NCBI GenBank assembly: GCA_020634795.1
Contig: JACKAZ010000013.1
Span: forward strand, 5,580-69,579
Direction of reading: 5' to 3'
Length of the DNA: 64,000 bases
Source: Ardenticatenales bacterium
GTDB lineage: Bacteria; Chloroflexota; Anaerolineae; Ardenticatenales; Ardenticatenaceae
The notes below the pieces were generated by a model. The model had not been told where the DNA came from and did not search any database. It was given only the letters and a program-made list of their open reading frames with translations. This document shows positions 9,282 to 18,104 of this stretch, piece by piece; positions within the stretch are counted from its first letter, which is position 1, and the number at the start of each line of letters is the position of its first letter. The position numbers and the translations under genes are program-made.

Positions 9282-9611
9282 TTAAGCGTCGCTTTCTGTG
9301 TTCGACAGCCGTTGGAAGGTGGCTGCAACCTCTTCAAAAAGGGTGTGACTGATCGGCCCATCGCGGGGCGTGCCCCCTTCGGAAAGGGTGCCGCCAATGA
9401 TGAAGCGCAGGTCATCACTTTCGATATAGTAGCGCAATTCCCGCGTTCCTTGCGGAAACTCCCATGGCGTCGCGTTCCGGTAGACCGTGGCGTTCATCCC
9501 GTTGATCGTCAGATCGGGTTGGCGGGTGTAGGTGAAAAAGGCGGCTTCGTCTCCCCCGCTCAGTGATAGGCTCTCGCCGATGTCGATCGCCAGCAGACGG
9601 TCGGTGTCCAC
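9282..9611 (-). CDS. Uncharacterised 109-aa protein, possibly 5'-truncated
   Basis: No family recognised. The only plausible start is a GTG at 9611; an in-frame stop lies nine codons further upstream and there is no ribosome site, so this may be the C-terminal part of a longer decayed gene. The sequence reads as a mixed alpha/beta domain (DIGESLSLSGGDEAAFF, RELRYYIESDDLRFIIGG). It ends one base before the lipoprotein start, suggesting a shared transcript and perhaps a shared surface role. Confidence 0.5.
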   Translation of the reverse strand: MDTDRLLAIDIGESLSLSGGDEAAFFTYTRQPDLTINGMNATVYRNATPWEFPQGTRELRYYIESDDLRFIIGGTLSEGGTPRDGPISHTLFEEVAATFQRLSNTESDA

Positions 9612-9942
9612 CGGAGTGACGACAAGGGAATCTTACCCCAAAAGCGAGCCGCCGTCTTGACATCTTCCTGACCGAATCCTGACCATCTAGCGAATGGAAA
9701 ATGGGGAGAGGGTGGCCTGTTTTTTGAACGCTCTGCCGCTCTGGTTGAATGGGTGTTACAGCGCCTCACGGTTGGCGTATGGAGAATAGCGAATGGGCCG
9801 ATGTCGGGAAGCGTCCTACCGCTTTGCCCCTGACGTACGGTCGGCCCATGCACCATACCCTATGCACCACATAACGCCCCACTCCCAACGCTCAAACTCA
9901 CAAAACTCATTAAACTCACAAAACTCATTAAACTCACAAAAC
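9612..9942. repeat. Intergenic region with a 9-mer tandem array (9892-9953)
   Basis: 331 bases without a supported gene. Positions 9892-9953 form an AT-rich array of variants of AAACTCATT/AAACTCACA, the same unit as the arrays near 25.9, 28.3, 32.4, 34.0 and 45.4 kb. The array starts about 10 bases after the stop of the thiolase gene, on its 3' side. The rest (9612-9890) shows no gene; a phrase like GGAGAATAGCGAATGGGC near 9780 recalls the repeat found near 43.1 and 45.5 kb. Confidence 0.7.
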
Positions 9943-11100
9943 TCACAAAACTCCCCCCCCCAACCGCTCGATAATCGTTGCGGTCGCCATGCCGTGGCCG
10001 ATGCACATCACCTGGAGGCCCAACGTGCCGTCCGTCGCCTCCAGCCCGGCCACCATCTTTGCCATCAGCCCCGCACCCGTTGCGCCCAGCGGGTGGCCGT
10101 GGGCAATCGCGCCGCCCCACGGGTTGACCCGGCTCATGTCGGCGTCCAACTCCCGCGCCCATGCCAAGACGACCGTGGCAAAGGCTTCGTTGATCTCGAT
10201 CCAATCGAGGTCGGCCATCGTCAGCCCGGCACGGCGCAGCGCCTCGCGCGTGGCGGGCACCACCCCCATCAATTGCAGCGTCGGGTCGCTGCCCACCACC
10301 ACCCGCGCCAGAAAGCGAGCTTTGGCCCGCAGCCCATCCGCCGCTACCCGTGACCGTTCGCCCACTAACAGCGCCGAGGCCCCGTCCGAGAGTTGGCTGC
10401 TGTTGCCCGCCGTCACCACGCCCCCTTCGCTCCGGAAAACGGGACGCAGTCCGGCCATCGCCACGGGGTCGATCTGCTCGCGCACGCCCTCGTCCACTCG
10501 CACCGTGATCGGGGCCCCCTCGCCGTCGTGGCCCGCCGTGGGCAGCAGCTCGGCCGTGGGACGGGCGGCGACCGCGCGTCGATGGCTCTCGGCGGAGAAG
10601 TCGTCGATCGCCGTGCGACTCAACCCCCATCGCTCGGCAATCCGTTCGGCACTTTCGCCCTGGTGGATCAGTTCGTGACGGGCGTGGAGCGCGGGATTCA
10701 GCCGCTCAAAACCGCCCCCGATGTCGCTGAACATGGGGACGCGACTCATGCTCTCGACACCGCCACCGATGGCATAGGCCATGTCGCCAGCGGCCACCGC
10801 TTGGGCCGCGCCATGGAGCGCCTGCTGGCTGGAGCCGCACATCCGGTTGAGCGTCATGGCGGGCACATCGACGGGCAGCTTGGAAAGGAGCAGCGCCAAC
10901 CGGCCCACGTTTGCCCCCTGTTCGCCCATCTGCGTGACACTGCCACACTGCACATCGCCCACCGCGTCGGGCGGCAGCCCCGCGCGTTCAAGCAGCCCGT
11001 CCAAAGCGTGGGCCAACAGGGCGTCTGGTCGAATATGGCGCAGTTGGCCCCCGCGCCGTCCAAAGGGCGTCCGCACGGCCTCTACGATAACCGCTTCCAT
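9943..11100 (-). CDS. Acetyl-CoA acyltransferase (thiolase)
   Basis: 385 aa, normal thiolase length. Cytosolic enzyme that condenses or cleaves acyl-CoA units (beta-oxidation or acetoacetyl-CoA formation). The nucleophilic Cys lies in NRMCGSSQQALHGAAQ. NEAFA, GGAIAHGHPLGATGA (catalytic His) and CIGHGMATATIIER (second Cys in CIG-G) complete the active site. It starts at an ATG after an AGAAAGAAGAA purine stretch. It stands alone; no hydratase or dehydrogenase is adjacent, so degradative and synthetic roles cannot be separated. Confidence 0.95.
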   Translation of the reverse strand: MEAVIVEAVRTPFGRRGGQLRHIRPDALLAHALDGLLERAGLPPDAVGDVQCGSVTQMGEQGANVGRLALLLSKLPVDVPAMTLNRMCGSSQQALHGAAQAVAAGDMAYAIGGGVESMSRVPMFSDIGGGFERLNPALHARHELIHQGESAERIAERWGLSRTAIDDFSAESHRRAVAARPTAELLPTAGHDGEGAPITVRVDEGVREQIDPVAMAGLRPVFRSEGGVVTAGNSSQLSDGASALLVGERSRVAADGLRAKARFLARVVVGSDPTLQLMGVVPATREALRRAGLTMADLDWIEINEAFATVVLAWARELDADMSRVNPWGGAIAHGHPLGATGAGLMAKMVAGLEATDGTLGLQVMCIGHGMATATIIERLGGGVL

Positions 11101-11295
11101 GGTTCTTCTTTCTAGTCGTTGGACGAAGGAGTTAGAACTTAGTACAGCTTGCTCTCACCTGGTACCGCCAAGATGGAGCTGGCGGTATGCAGGGCCATTC
11201 CCCTCACCGGTCGTTGGCATCGCACTATACGACAGCAAGACGGAGAAAGAGGGCGCGACGTCATCCCATTCTCCATGCGCCATGCCTCACTCGCC

Positions 11296-13671
11296 CTACC
11301 GCTGCAACGTCGGCGCAAAGGCCTCGCCATCCCAGAGCCACAATTCGTCGTTCGTTTCGGGGTCAACCCAGCGCAGGCGCAGCGTGGTTTGCGCGGCTTC
11401 CACGCCGTCGGGCAACGGCAATGTCCATGACGACCCGTAGCGTTCGCCGGGCTGCCAGAGCAAGGTGCCGACGTTGCCATCCGGCGCGCCCTGCGCCTCG
11501 GCCAGCACCGCGCCATCGCTGTCCACGCGCTGCACCACCACGCTGTAGTAGCGTGGCAACGGGCCGTCGCTGCGCCAGTGTAACGCCACCGTCTCGCCCT
11601 CCCATGTGACCTCGTCCAGCGCCACCGGCAACAAGGTGGGGGGCGGCCCAGCTTCTTCGCTCACCACCACCTGCTGCGACAGCTCGAAGGGGTCGTTGGG
11701 CGGCAATGTGCCGCTCACGGTCAACGTCCAATCGCCCGCAGGGGGCGTGTCGATCAGCACCGGCAGCGGCGCGACCCACTCAGTGATCAGCGGCAACGGC
11801 ACCGAGACGCGCTGCTCGGCCAACGGCGAGACACCGTTGGCCCCCGTCCACCGCACAATAACCGCCAGCGGCCCGCGCGAGAGCGGGACGTAGACCGTAG
11901 TTGGACGCAGAATCAGCGGGACGGTGACGCGCTGGTTTGCCGGTAGGGTGGTGAGCGGCAACTGTTCGGAGGGGCGCGTGCTGACGAGTGGGCCGACAGC
12001 GAGGATGCGGTCGCTGCCGATCCGCGTCAGTTCGACCACCCCCGCTGGCAGCGGCGCCGCCATGCGTGCCATTTGTTCCGCGTTCAGGTCGGCCTCGTGG
12101 ATGACCACGTAACGCACGCCGAGGCCCCGCAGCAGCCGCGCCGACCGTTCCGAGGGAAAGGGCCGCATCTCCCGTGCGAAATCGCCGTGGCGCGTCGGCA
12201 CGTAGCCGCTGTAGCCATCCGGGGTGGTATGCCAATGCTGGGTCGAGAAGAACTGCGCCTCCAGCAAACGGGACTGTTCCCACGCTTGGCGCGGGCTATC
12301 GGCGGTCGCGGTGGGCCGTTCGGCCACCAGCGGCAGCTCGACGATGCGGGTCGGCGGCTGTTCGTCGAGCCAGGCCAACGCGGGGAAGGGTGCGGGCGCT
12401 TCGATCAGCCGCAGCGGGGCGGGGGAGAATTCGACGAGGAGCAAGGCGAAGGCCAACAACGACCACCACCAGCGGCGCAGCCGTGCCAGCGCGATGGCGC
12501 TCAGCACGGCGAGGGCCAAGGTGAGCAGCACGGCCCAGCGCACGGGCGCGCGGATCGCGTCGAAGCCCGGCAGATGGTCGAGTAAGAGGCGGTAGGGCAA
12601 CGGCCACGTGGTCGGTTCGTTCGCCACCATCGTGAAGGTCGGCCCAAAAGAGAGCAACAGCCCGCTCAGCCCGATCAGCAGCCAGAGCCAACGGCGGCCC
12701 CCCCGCCCCCAAAGCAGGGCGACCAGCGCCAAGACTACCAGCGTCAGGCCGGGGAAGAGGCTGCTGGGCGGGCAACAAAGGCCGTGAGTGTAATAGTTGT
12801 CGGCGGTCAACGGTCCCCAAAAGTGGGTCAATGCGGGCGCGTAACGGTAACTTTGGAGCGAGGCGCTGAACTGTTCGTTGAGCGCTCGACTCCAGCCCGC
12901 GCCGAGGGTGCGCTGCACCTCGAAGTAGGGCTGCGCGACCACGATCAACACGGCTCCGACCGCCAACGCCGCCATCCCGCCTGCGGCCACCGCCTTTGGC
13001 GACAGCCGACCGCGCCATAGCCCCCAGCCCGCCGCATAAAGGACGCAAGCCGCAGCGCTGAAGAGGGCGCTGTAAAAGCTGGCCAGCGCTTGCAGCAGCA
13101 GAAAGAAGGTAAAGAGCAACAGATCGCGCCACCAGCGCCGCCCGGTCGTGGTGCTGCGGAGCAAGCGGTCGAGGTAGATCATTGCCAGCGGCAGCCAGCC
13201 GAAGGCCAGCAGTTGCACTTGGCTGATCTGCCCGATGCGGTAGGGCGCCCAAGCGAAAGCGAGGGCCGCCACCAGCGCCGCCCCGCGATGACCGGTCAGA
13301 TAGAGCGCCAGCAGGTAGCCACCAAGCGCCGTCGTGAAGAAGACGAGCAGAAAGGCGAGGTTGTGGCTCAGCAGGGCGTTGTCAAAGGCATAGTGGACGG
13401 GAAGAATGAGCGCCGTGACGCTGAAGAGCGTTTCGCTGAAGGCCAGTGCGTTGCCCTGCGGAAAGAAAATGTTGGCATCGTAGAGCGCGCGCGGGTCGAG
13501 CAGCAGTTGTCGCGCTTCCCACGCCATGATCCATGAATTGAGCAACGGATCCTGTCGGTCCACGCTGTGCGTTGCCAGATTCAGCGGCAGGGGCCAGGTC
13601 AGCAACAGCGTGAGGGCCACGAGGAGGAGCAACGGAAGCCAACGGGAACGCGTGGCGAAATACTCAGTCAT
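11296..13671 (-). CDS. Large GT-C-like membrane protein with C-terminal extracytoplasmic domain
   Basis: 791 aa (799 if the ATG at 13695 is used; neither start has a good ribosome site). The first 430 or so residues hold about ten hydrophobic helices. After the first helix, LATHSVDRQDPLLNSWIMAW has the Asp-containing loop of lipid-linked GT-C glycosyltransferases, and NIFFPQGNALAFSETLFS follows. The remaining 360 residues are hydrophilic and look beta-rich, probably extracytoplasmic. The family is common in Chloroflexota and generally unassigned; a role in glycan transfer is inferred from topology. It follows a terminator, so it needs its own promoter or read-through. Confidence 0.75.
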   Translation of the reverse strand: MTEYFATRSRWLPLLLLVALTLLLTWPLPLNLATHSVDRQDPLLNSWIMAWEARQLLLDPRALYDANIFFPQGNALAFSETLFSVTALILPVHYAFDNALLSHNLAFLLVFFTTALGGYLLALYLTGHRGAALVAALAFAWAPYRIGQISQVQLLAFGWLPLAMIYLDRLLRSTTTGRRWWRDLLLFTFFLLLQALASFYSALFSAAACVLYAAGWGLWRGRLSPKAVAAGGMAALAVGAVLIVVAQPYFEVQRTLGAGWSRALNEQFSASLQSYRYAPALTHFWGPLTADNYYTHGLCCPPSSLFPGLTLVVLALVALLWGRGGRRWLWLLIGLSGLLLSFGPTFTMVANEPTTWPLPYRLLLDHLPGFDAIRAPVRWAVLLTLALAVLSAIALARLRRWWWSLLAFALLLVEFSPAPLRLIEAPAPFPALAWLDEQPPTRIVELPLVAERPTATADSPRQAWEQSRLLEAQFFSTQHWHTTPDGYSGYVPTRHGDFAREMRPFPSERSARLLRGLGVRYVVIHEADLNAEQMARMAAPLPAGVVELTRIGSDRILAVGPLVSTRPSEQLPLTTLPANQRVTVPLILRPTTVYVPLSRGPLAVIVRWTGANGVSPLAEQRVSVPLPLITEWVAPLPVLIDTPPAGDWTLTVSGTLPPNDPFELSQQVVVSEEAGPPPTLLPVALDEVTWEGETVALHWRSDGPLPRYYSVVVQRVDSDGAVLAEAQGAPDGNVGTLLWQPGERYGSSWTLPLPDGVEAAQTTLRLRWVDPETNDELWLWDGEAFAPTLQR

Positions 13672-13696
13672 AGGGAGCGATTTTACGAATGGCATC

Positions 13697-13733
13697 CCAA
13701 AATCAAAAGAGCGACCCCGCTGGATCGCTCTTT
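13697..13733 (-). terminator. Rho-independent terminator after the Cys-rich gene
   Basis: Stem AAAGAGCGA / TCGCTCTTT with a 9-10 base loop, followed on the minus strand by CTTTTGATTTT. It lies about 20 bases after the stop of the gene at 13754-14107. Confidence 0.8.
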
Positions 13734-13753
13734 GTAATGTTTTGCGCCCGTGA

Positions 13754-14107
13754 TTAGGCGGCCAACTCGATGTCGTCTAGCATGACGATGGTGTTATGGG
13801 TGATGAACTTGTCAACCGCCTCCATCGCTTGGCTGTACGACCCCATCACTTCGTTGATGGAGGATTTTTCGTTGCGCACCGCTCGTTGCGAGCAAATGGT
13901 ACAACCCAGATTTGCTTTGTAGCTCGTGCAGCGCATACAGCCACAAACTCGCACCATCATCAATTGAAAAGCCAGACTTTCCGCCGCCGTCTCGGGTAAT
14001 TCAGCAATGCGTTCGACCAACTGTGTCCACGTCTCTTCATCGCGCATGTTCCGGAGGGCCGGCACACTGTCATGGGGAAATAGAAACGGAGTATGATCGG
14101 AGAACAT
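13754..14107 (-). CDS. Small Cys-rich protein of unknown function
   Basis: 117 aa. No family recognised with confidence. A cluster of five cysteines, CGCMRC followed about ten residues later by CTIC, sits mid-protein and could bind a metal or Fe-S centre or be redox-active. The flanks are amphipathic helices (TWTQLVERIAELPETAAES before, SINEVMGSYSQAMEAVDKF after), recalling the all-helical AhpD/CMD fold with its CxxC, but the AhpD His motif is not evident. ATG 14107 is preceded by AAAGG at 11 bases; a GTG at 14116 is the alternative. A leader with promoter, short ORF and terminator lies upstream, and a terminator follows. Confidence 0.65.
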   Translation of the reverse strand: MFSDHTPFLFPHDSVPALRNMRDEETWTQLVERIAELPETAAESLAFQLMMVRVCGCMRCTSYKANLGCTICSQRAVRNEKSSINEVMGSYSQAMEAVDKFITHNTIVMLDDIELAA

Positions 14108-14174
14108 AGCTTCCACTACCTTTCTTGGGAACTTGAGGTGGACAGTTGATGGCGGGGGTCGGGTTGAGGCAACA

Positions 14175-14209
14175 AAAAAGACGTGGGCAGCCCCCGCTGC
14201 TCACGCCTT
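14175..14209 (-). terminator. Terminator/attenuator hairpin
   Basis: GTGAGCAGC-loop-GCTGCCCAC with one G-T pair, followed on the minus strand by TCTTTTTT. It lies about 100 bases downstream of a strong minus-strand promoter and 70 bases before the Cys-rich gene, so it ends a short leader transcript or attenuates the gene. Confidence 0.75.
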
Positions 14210-14272
14210 AAGCCGACAGATTCGATGACAACTCGCTGAAATCGCTTGGTCAAGCTGGCCATTGTCATTCAT
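14201..14272 (-). CDS. Possible 23-aa leader peptide
   Basis: ATG at 14272 opens a 23-codon frame (begins MNDNGQLDQAIS, contains SCHRICRL) whose TGA stop at 14203-14201 falls inside the first arm of the terminator hairpin at 14175-14209. It lies about 40 bases after the inferred transcription start of the promoter at 14318-14346. The arrangement resembles an attenuation leader, but there is no strong ribosome site and no obvious run of one amino acid. It could equally be non-coding. Confidence 0.3.
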   Translation of the reverse strand: MNDNGQLDQAISASCHRICRLKA

Positions 14273-14317
14273 AAGTGGACGTATCTTTAAACCTGTTGGC
14301 TTGTGATTGATGTCACT

Positions 14318-14346
14318 AGTGTACCACGCCCCGCCCATTCTGTCAA
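14318..14346 (-). promoter_or_regulatory. Sigma-70 promoter of leader / Cys-rich gene
   Basis: Perfect -35 TTGACA (14346-14341), a 17-base spacer, and -10 TACACT (14323-14318) on the minus strand. Transcription would start near 14311, run through the 23-codon ORF and meet the terminator at 14209-14175. Positions 14347-14439, between this and the ABC transporter stop, show nothing else. Confidence 0.75.
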
Positions 14347-14439
14347 AGGTTTTCAACAATTATGAGTAGAGGATGAGAAAATTGACAGAGCGCAGCGCTC
14401 CAATGATCGCGGAGTTCCGACCCCCGCAGTCAAGGTGGA

Positions 14440-16245
14440 CTACCCCCGCGCAAAGATATTGCGATAGGCGGGCGAACTTGCCAGCAGCCCGTCATGGGTG
14501 CCACAGCCCACGATCTGGCCCTGTCGCAACACCAAAATGCGGTCGGCACGCCGAATCTGCGAGAGGCGGTGGGTGATCAGGATCGTGGTGCGCCCCGCCG
14601 AAGCCGCTTCAATCGCTTGCTGGATGCGATCCTCGGTCGCGCTGTCGATCGCGCTGGTCGAATCGTCCAACACCAAGATGGCAGGCTCGGTGAGGAAGGC
14701 GCGGGCCAACGCCAAGCGCTGACGCTGCCCGCCGGAGAGGCGGACGCCCCGTTCCCCGATCTGCGTCTGGTAGCCGTCCGGCATCGCCATGATGAAATCG
14801 TGGGCTTGGGCCGCGCGGGCCGCCGCTTCCACTTGGGCGAGTGTCGCGTCGGGTCGTCCAAAGCGGATGTTGTCGGCCACGGAACGACTGAAAAGGAAGA
14901 TATCCTGCTCGATGATCGAGATCTGGCGGCGGAGTGCGGCCAACTGCCAGTCGCGCACATCCACCCCATCGACACGGATCGCCCCCGCTTCCACATCGTA
15001 GGTGCGGTTGAGGAGCTTGGCGATCGTGCTTTTTCCCGCGCCAGTCTGACCCACCACCGCCAGCGTCTGACCCGCTGCAAGCGCAAAGGAGAGGTCGCCA
15101 AGGGCCGCGCCGCTGGACTGAACGCCGTCCGGCGCTTCCGTTTCGTAGCTGAAGGTGACGTCGTCGAATTCCACGCGGCCCCGCATCGCTTCGGCATAGC
15201 CCCCCACATTGCGGTCCACGGCCCGTTCGTCCTCCATCAGCGCCAAAACGCGGCGGGCGCTGGAAACGCCCGAGGAGAGCTGGGAATAGGCCAGCAGCGA
15301 GGTGAAGACCGGAAAGCCGTAGAGTGACATCAGCCCCTGATAGGCGACCACGGCGCCCAACGTGATGCTCCCCGACCGATAGAGGGCGACCGAATGCAAG
15401 AGTGCGGTCGCTTGGGCGATGCCGAGCAGCAGCAGCGGCAAGAAGCGGGCCTCCAATTCGCCCTGCGCCACAAACGCGTTGCGGACCGCGGCGGTGAAGC
15501 GCTCGAAGCGGCCGATCTCGCGTGGTTCCTGCACCGCGCCCTTCACGGTTGCGATCCCCTCGATGGCTTGGGTCAGCACGCTGTTCATCCGTCCGAAGCT
15601 TTCGCGCACCTCGCTGGTGACGACGTTGAGCTGGCCGAGGTAGCGGCGCAGTACCAGCGCGTAGGCGACGGTGAACCAGATCGGCGTCAGCAAGAGGGCG
15701 GGGTGGTAGGCGGGCGCAAACAGGAGGGGTTGGATCAGGAACATGCCGGAGCCGATCACCAAATTGAGACCGGGGGTGATCATCAGGGCCAGTTCGTGGA
15801 CATCGTTGGTGGCACGGGCCATCATCTCGCCACTGGGGTAGGAATCGTGGAACTGCATGCTTTTGCCGAGCAGCACGCCGTACAGCTCGTCCCGCGCGTC
15901 CCGTTCCAGCCGCTGGCCGAGCAGCTCGCTGCCGAAATTGCGCCCCAATTGAAGGACACTCCGCACCAGTTGGCTGATCACCAGCCAGACGCAGGCCATG
16001 ACAAGGCCGCGGATGTCGGGGGTGGCACGGTTAATCGCGTCGAAGGCTTGGCCGCTGTAGACGGAGAGCATCGCGGCCAGTGCGCCGTTGCCGTAGGCGC
16101 CGATCAGCACCATCAGGATGGGGATTTTCTGCCGCCGAAGGTGGGAGATGATCCAGCGCACCGGCCCGCGCCGATCGCTCTCCCACGGGTGCGAAACGAC
16201 GAATTCGCTCGTCGCACCCCGTCCATTGAGGGAGGGAGTTGTCAT
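14440..16245 (-). CDS. ABC exporter half-transporter (TMD-NBD) with degenerate catalytic site
   Basis: 601 aa: a six-helix type IV transmembrane domain (about residues 35-320) followed by the ATPase domain. Walker A is GQTGAGKST, the Q-loop region IEQDIFLFSRSV, the signature LSGGQRQRLALARAF, Walker B ILVLDDSTSAID and the switch ITHRLS. The residue after the Walker B Asp is Asp, not the usual catalytic Glu. This substitution is typical of one subunit of heterodimeric exporters (TM287/BmrC/YheI type), so a partner subunit with a Glu is expected, but none is adjacent. The LDDSTSA form is a known variant, so it is not decay. The substrate (drug, lipid or peptide) is unknown. Confidence 0.9.
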   Translation of the reverse strand: MTTPSLNGRGATSEFVVSHPWESDRRGPVRWIISHLRRQKIPILMVLIGAYGNGALAAMLSVYSGQAFDAINRATPDIRGLVMACVWLVISQLVRSVLQLGRNFGSELLGQRLERDARDELYGVLLGKSMQFHDSYPSGEMMARATNDVHELALMITPGLNLVIGSGMFLIQPLLFAPAYHPALLLTPIWFTVAYALVLRRYLGQLNVVTSEVRESFGRMNSVLTQAIEGIATVKGAVQEPREIGRFERFTAAVRNAFVAQGELEARFLPLLLLGIAQATALLHSVALYRSGSITLGAVVAYQGLMSLYGFPVFTSLLAYSQLSSGVSSARRVLALMEDERAVDRNVGGYAEAMRGRVEFDDVTFSYETEAPDGVQSSGAALGDLSFALAAGQTLAVVGQTGAGKSTIAKLLNRTYDVEAGAIRVDGVDVRDWQLAALRRQISIIEQDIFLFSRSVADNIRFGRPDATLAQVEAAARAAQAHDFIMAMPDGYQTQIGERGVRLSGGQRQRLALARAFLTEPAILVLDDSTSAIDSATEDRIQQAIEAASAGRTTILITHRLSQIRRADRILVLRQGQIVGCGTHDGLLASSPAYRNIFARG

Positions 16246-16903
16246 GGGTAACGCCTTGTCGTACTATCATCATAGCTATTTGCATGCAAGGGGATAAGCG
16301 TAGCGGGATGTAGCGGAATGGCAAGCGTCCGACCCATGAAGTGGCATCATACATCTTCGCCCAGGTTCGTTGCAAGGGCCGCCACATTGACGATCGGCCG
16401 CCACCCATGTCAATCCCAGCGGAGATTTTTTGCCCCCAAAAGCGCTCGCTTCTCACGTTCGCCTGATGTACCATGCGACGAAGGGTGGAGAGACGGGATC
16501 AGTGAGCGCGGCTTGAACCAACCCTCACCGATCATGAGCGGTCGCGGCTCCTCGTTGCGGAGCAGTTGTTGGTCGAGCAAGCCGCTTCGTTTCACCAAAC
16601 GCTCACCCGATTCAGGAATCTCGCCGACTATCGCATGGCTCATGATGTGCCACCCGCGCGGTGGTGGTGGTATTGGGAGGTGCTGAGTGAACTTTCCCTT
16701 GAACAGCCAGCGATGTCCGTCCTATGTCATGGCGAGGGTAACAAGCCCCTAGTCATCCCTTTGCGCTCACTTCGTGGCCCCCGCGCCGGGCCACGCCCTG
16801 CCGCGTGGAGAATCGCTGAATCGACAAGGCAAAAGCACCGTTCCGCACGCGGCCCGGCGTGGTGGCCCGGCGCCAAGGCGTGGCAAGATTCGGAGAATAC
16901 ATC
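16246..16903 (+). other. 658-base intergenic region with a possible coding remnant
   Basis: No intact gene supported. Positions 16506-16640 on the plus strand read as a protein-like stretch (ERSRLLVAEQLLVEQAAS, then LTRFRNLADYRMAHDVPP) without a start codon and with a stop just upstream at 16503. FRNLADYRMA recalls the R-x-x-ADY pattern of HEPN-type proteins, but this is a short match only. Downstream, 16780-16880 is GC-rich with self-complementary GGCCCGGCG / CGCCGGGCC pieces. Confidence 0.3.
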
Positions 16904-17395
16904 ATGAGGAAAAGAAGAAGAAGTGGCTTCGGCCATGGGGAACCGCGCTATCACCTTGCGTTCAACCCCTACCCGTCGCAACGTTTTACCAAATGTCCCC
17001 ACTGCAGGGCAAACACTGGGCAGCGAAAGCTGCCGCTTCTAATCCACATCGACCAGGCGCAGATGGTGGCACTCAACTACACCAACCGCTACTGCAAGCA
17101 CTGTGATCTGCTAATCGCCCACAAAGACGAAGTCGAATCGTTGCTGACCGATCTCTTCGCGTCCGCAGCGCCAGAACTCGTGGGCAACGACTACCTCATT
17201 TTCGCCACGATGGAGAAGAATGCATGGCGCGACAACATGCACTCGCCACGCGCTCCAATGGAGATGCTGGATCATATCCATGATTTCAAGAGCTACACCG
17301 AGCTGCGAATGACGCGGGGAGGCTGGTATCCAGAAGGCGTTGAACCACCAGAATGGACACCGCCCGCCTCCGAACGGTGGGTAAAAGAGAAGTAA
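16904..17395 (+). CDS. Zinc-ribbon protein of unknown function
   Basis: 163 aa, basic start MRKRRRSGFG. A zinc ribbon is evident: FTKCPHCRANTGQRKLP then NRYCKHCDLLIAHKDE, that is two CxxC pairs 30 or so residues apart. The remainder (VESLLTDLF, then a Trp/Pro-rich tail WYPEGVEPPEWTPP) is not recognised. The ATG at 16904 follows CGGAGAA and starts right at the basic stretch; the frame is open further upstream but without support. The downstream 17396-17603 shows only a 33-codon ORF at 17404-17505 of doubtful status. Confidence 0.65.
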   Translation: MRKRRRSGFGHGEPRYHLAFNPYPSQRFTKCPHCRANTGQRKLPLLIHIDQAQMVALNYTNRYCKHCDLLIAHKDEVESLLTDLFASAAPELVGNDYLIFATMEKNAWRDNMHSPRAPMEMLDHIHDFKSYTELRMTRGGWYPEGVEPPEWTPPASERWVKEK

Positions 17396-17603
17396 GCCAC
17401 GCGATGGGGCACGGTGGCCCGATCCTGCAGGGTGGTGATCCACAACAGGCCAAACGTTATGGACGACCCGCCGTGGTCGACCCTGCGACAGAAGCGGCTT
17501 TGTGACTACCCTCTGATGACGCAGAACCGCTGTTTTCGCCCCTCAATTTCGTTAATATGGGCTCAATAATGCCCGCACCAAAAGACCAAGGAGTGGAACC
17601 ACC

Positions 17604-18101
17604 GTGAACAGAGAGATTCTCATCCATCTATTCGAACACAACGCATGGGCCAACCAGCAGATCGTTGACGGCTGCCTCGCGCTCAGCGATGCGCAGCTCG
17701 ATGCGAAGCCTGCCTCCGCCACCATGGGGACGATTCGAGAGACGTTGCTCCATATCGCCTTTGCCCAACAACGCTACCTCAGCTACTTGACCGAACCGGA
17801 CGCGGCCCGTCGTGCCACCGTCGCCCACGTCGACTGGGCGACGGTCGGCCCCTCCCTCGCGGCCAGCAGCCAGCGGTTAGTGGCCCTGCTGCAACAGGAA
17901 CGGTCCCGAGCGACGATCGAGACCGTAGATCAGCATCGGGTCGAACCGCGGGTGATCTGGCTGCAAGCGATCAACCACGCCACCGAACATCGGGAGCAGA
18001 TCAAGAGCATGATGAGCGCGCTCGGTATCGAGCCGCCCGCCATCGACGGCTGGGATTTTGGCTTCGTTACCGGGGCACTGCGGCCCGTGCCGAGTGAGTA
18101 A
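17604..18101 (+). CDS. DinB-family protein
   Basis: 165-aa four-helix-bundle protein of the DinB/YfiT superfamily, which binds a metal through three histidines and in characterised members acts as a thiol-dependent transferase. HNAWANQQIVDGCLAL opens the domain; the His triad is visible in LLHIAFAQQRY and in INHATEHREQI. It starts at GTG 17604 with AAGGAGTGG at about 8 bases. The next gene begins 3 bases after its stop, so the two form an operon. Substrate thiol unknown. Confidence 0.9.
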   Translation: MNREILIHLFEHNAWANQQIVDGCLALSDAQLDAKPASATMGTIRETLLHIAFAQQRYLSYLTEPDAARRATVAHVDWATVGPSLAASSQRLVALLQQERSRATIETVDQHRVEPRVIWLQAINHATEHREQIKSMMSALGIEPPAIDGWDFGFVTGALRPVPSE

Positions 18102-18104
18102 GCG

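Noticed and set aside
17404..17505. 33-codon ORF after the zinc-ribbon gene
   Set aside because: Protein-like (PQQAKRYGRPAVVDPATE) but no ribosome site and no way to tell a short gene from a remnant.
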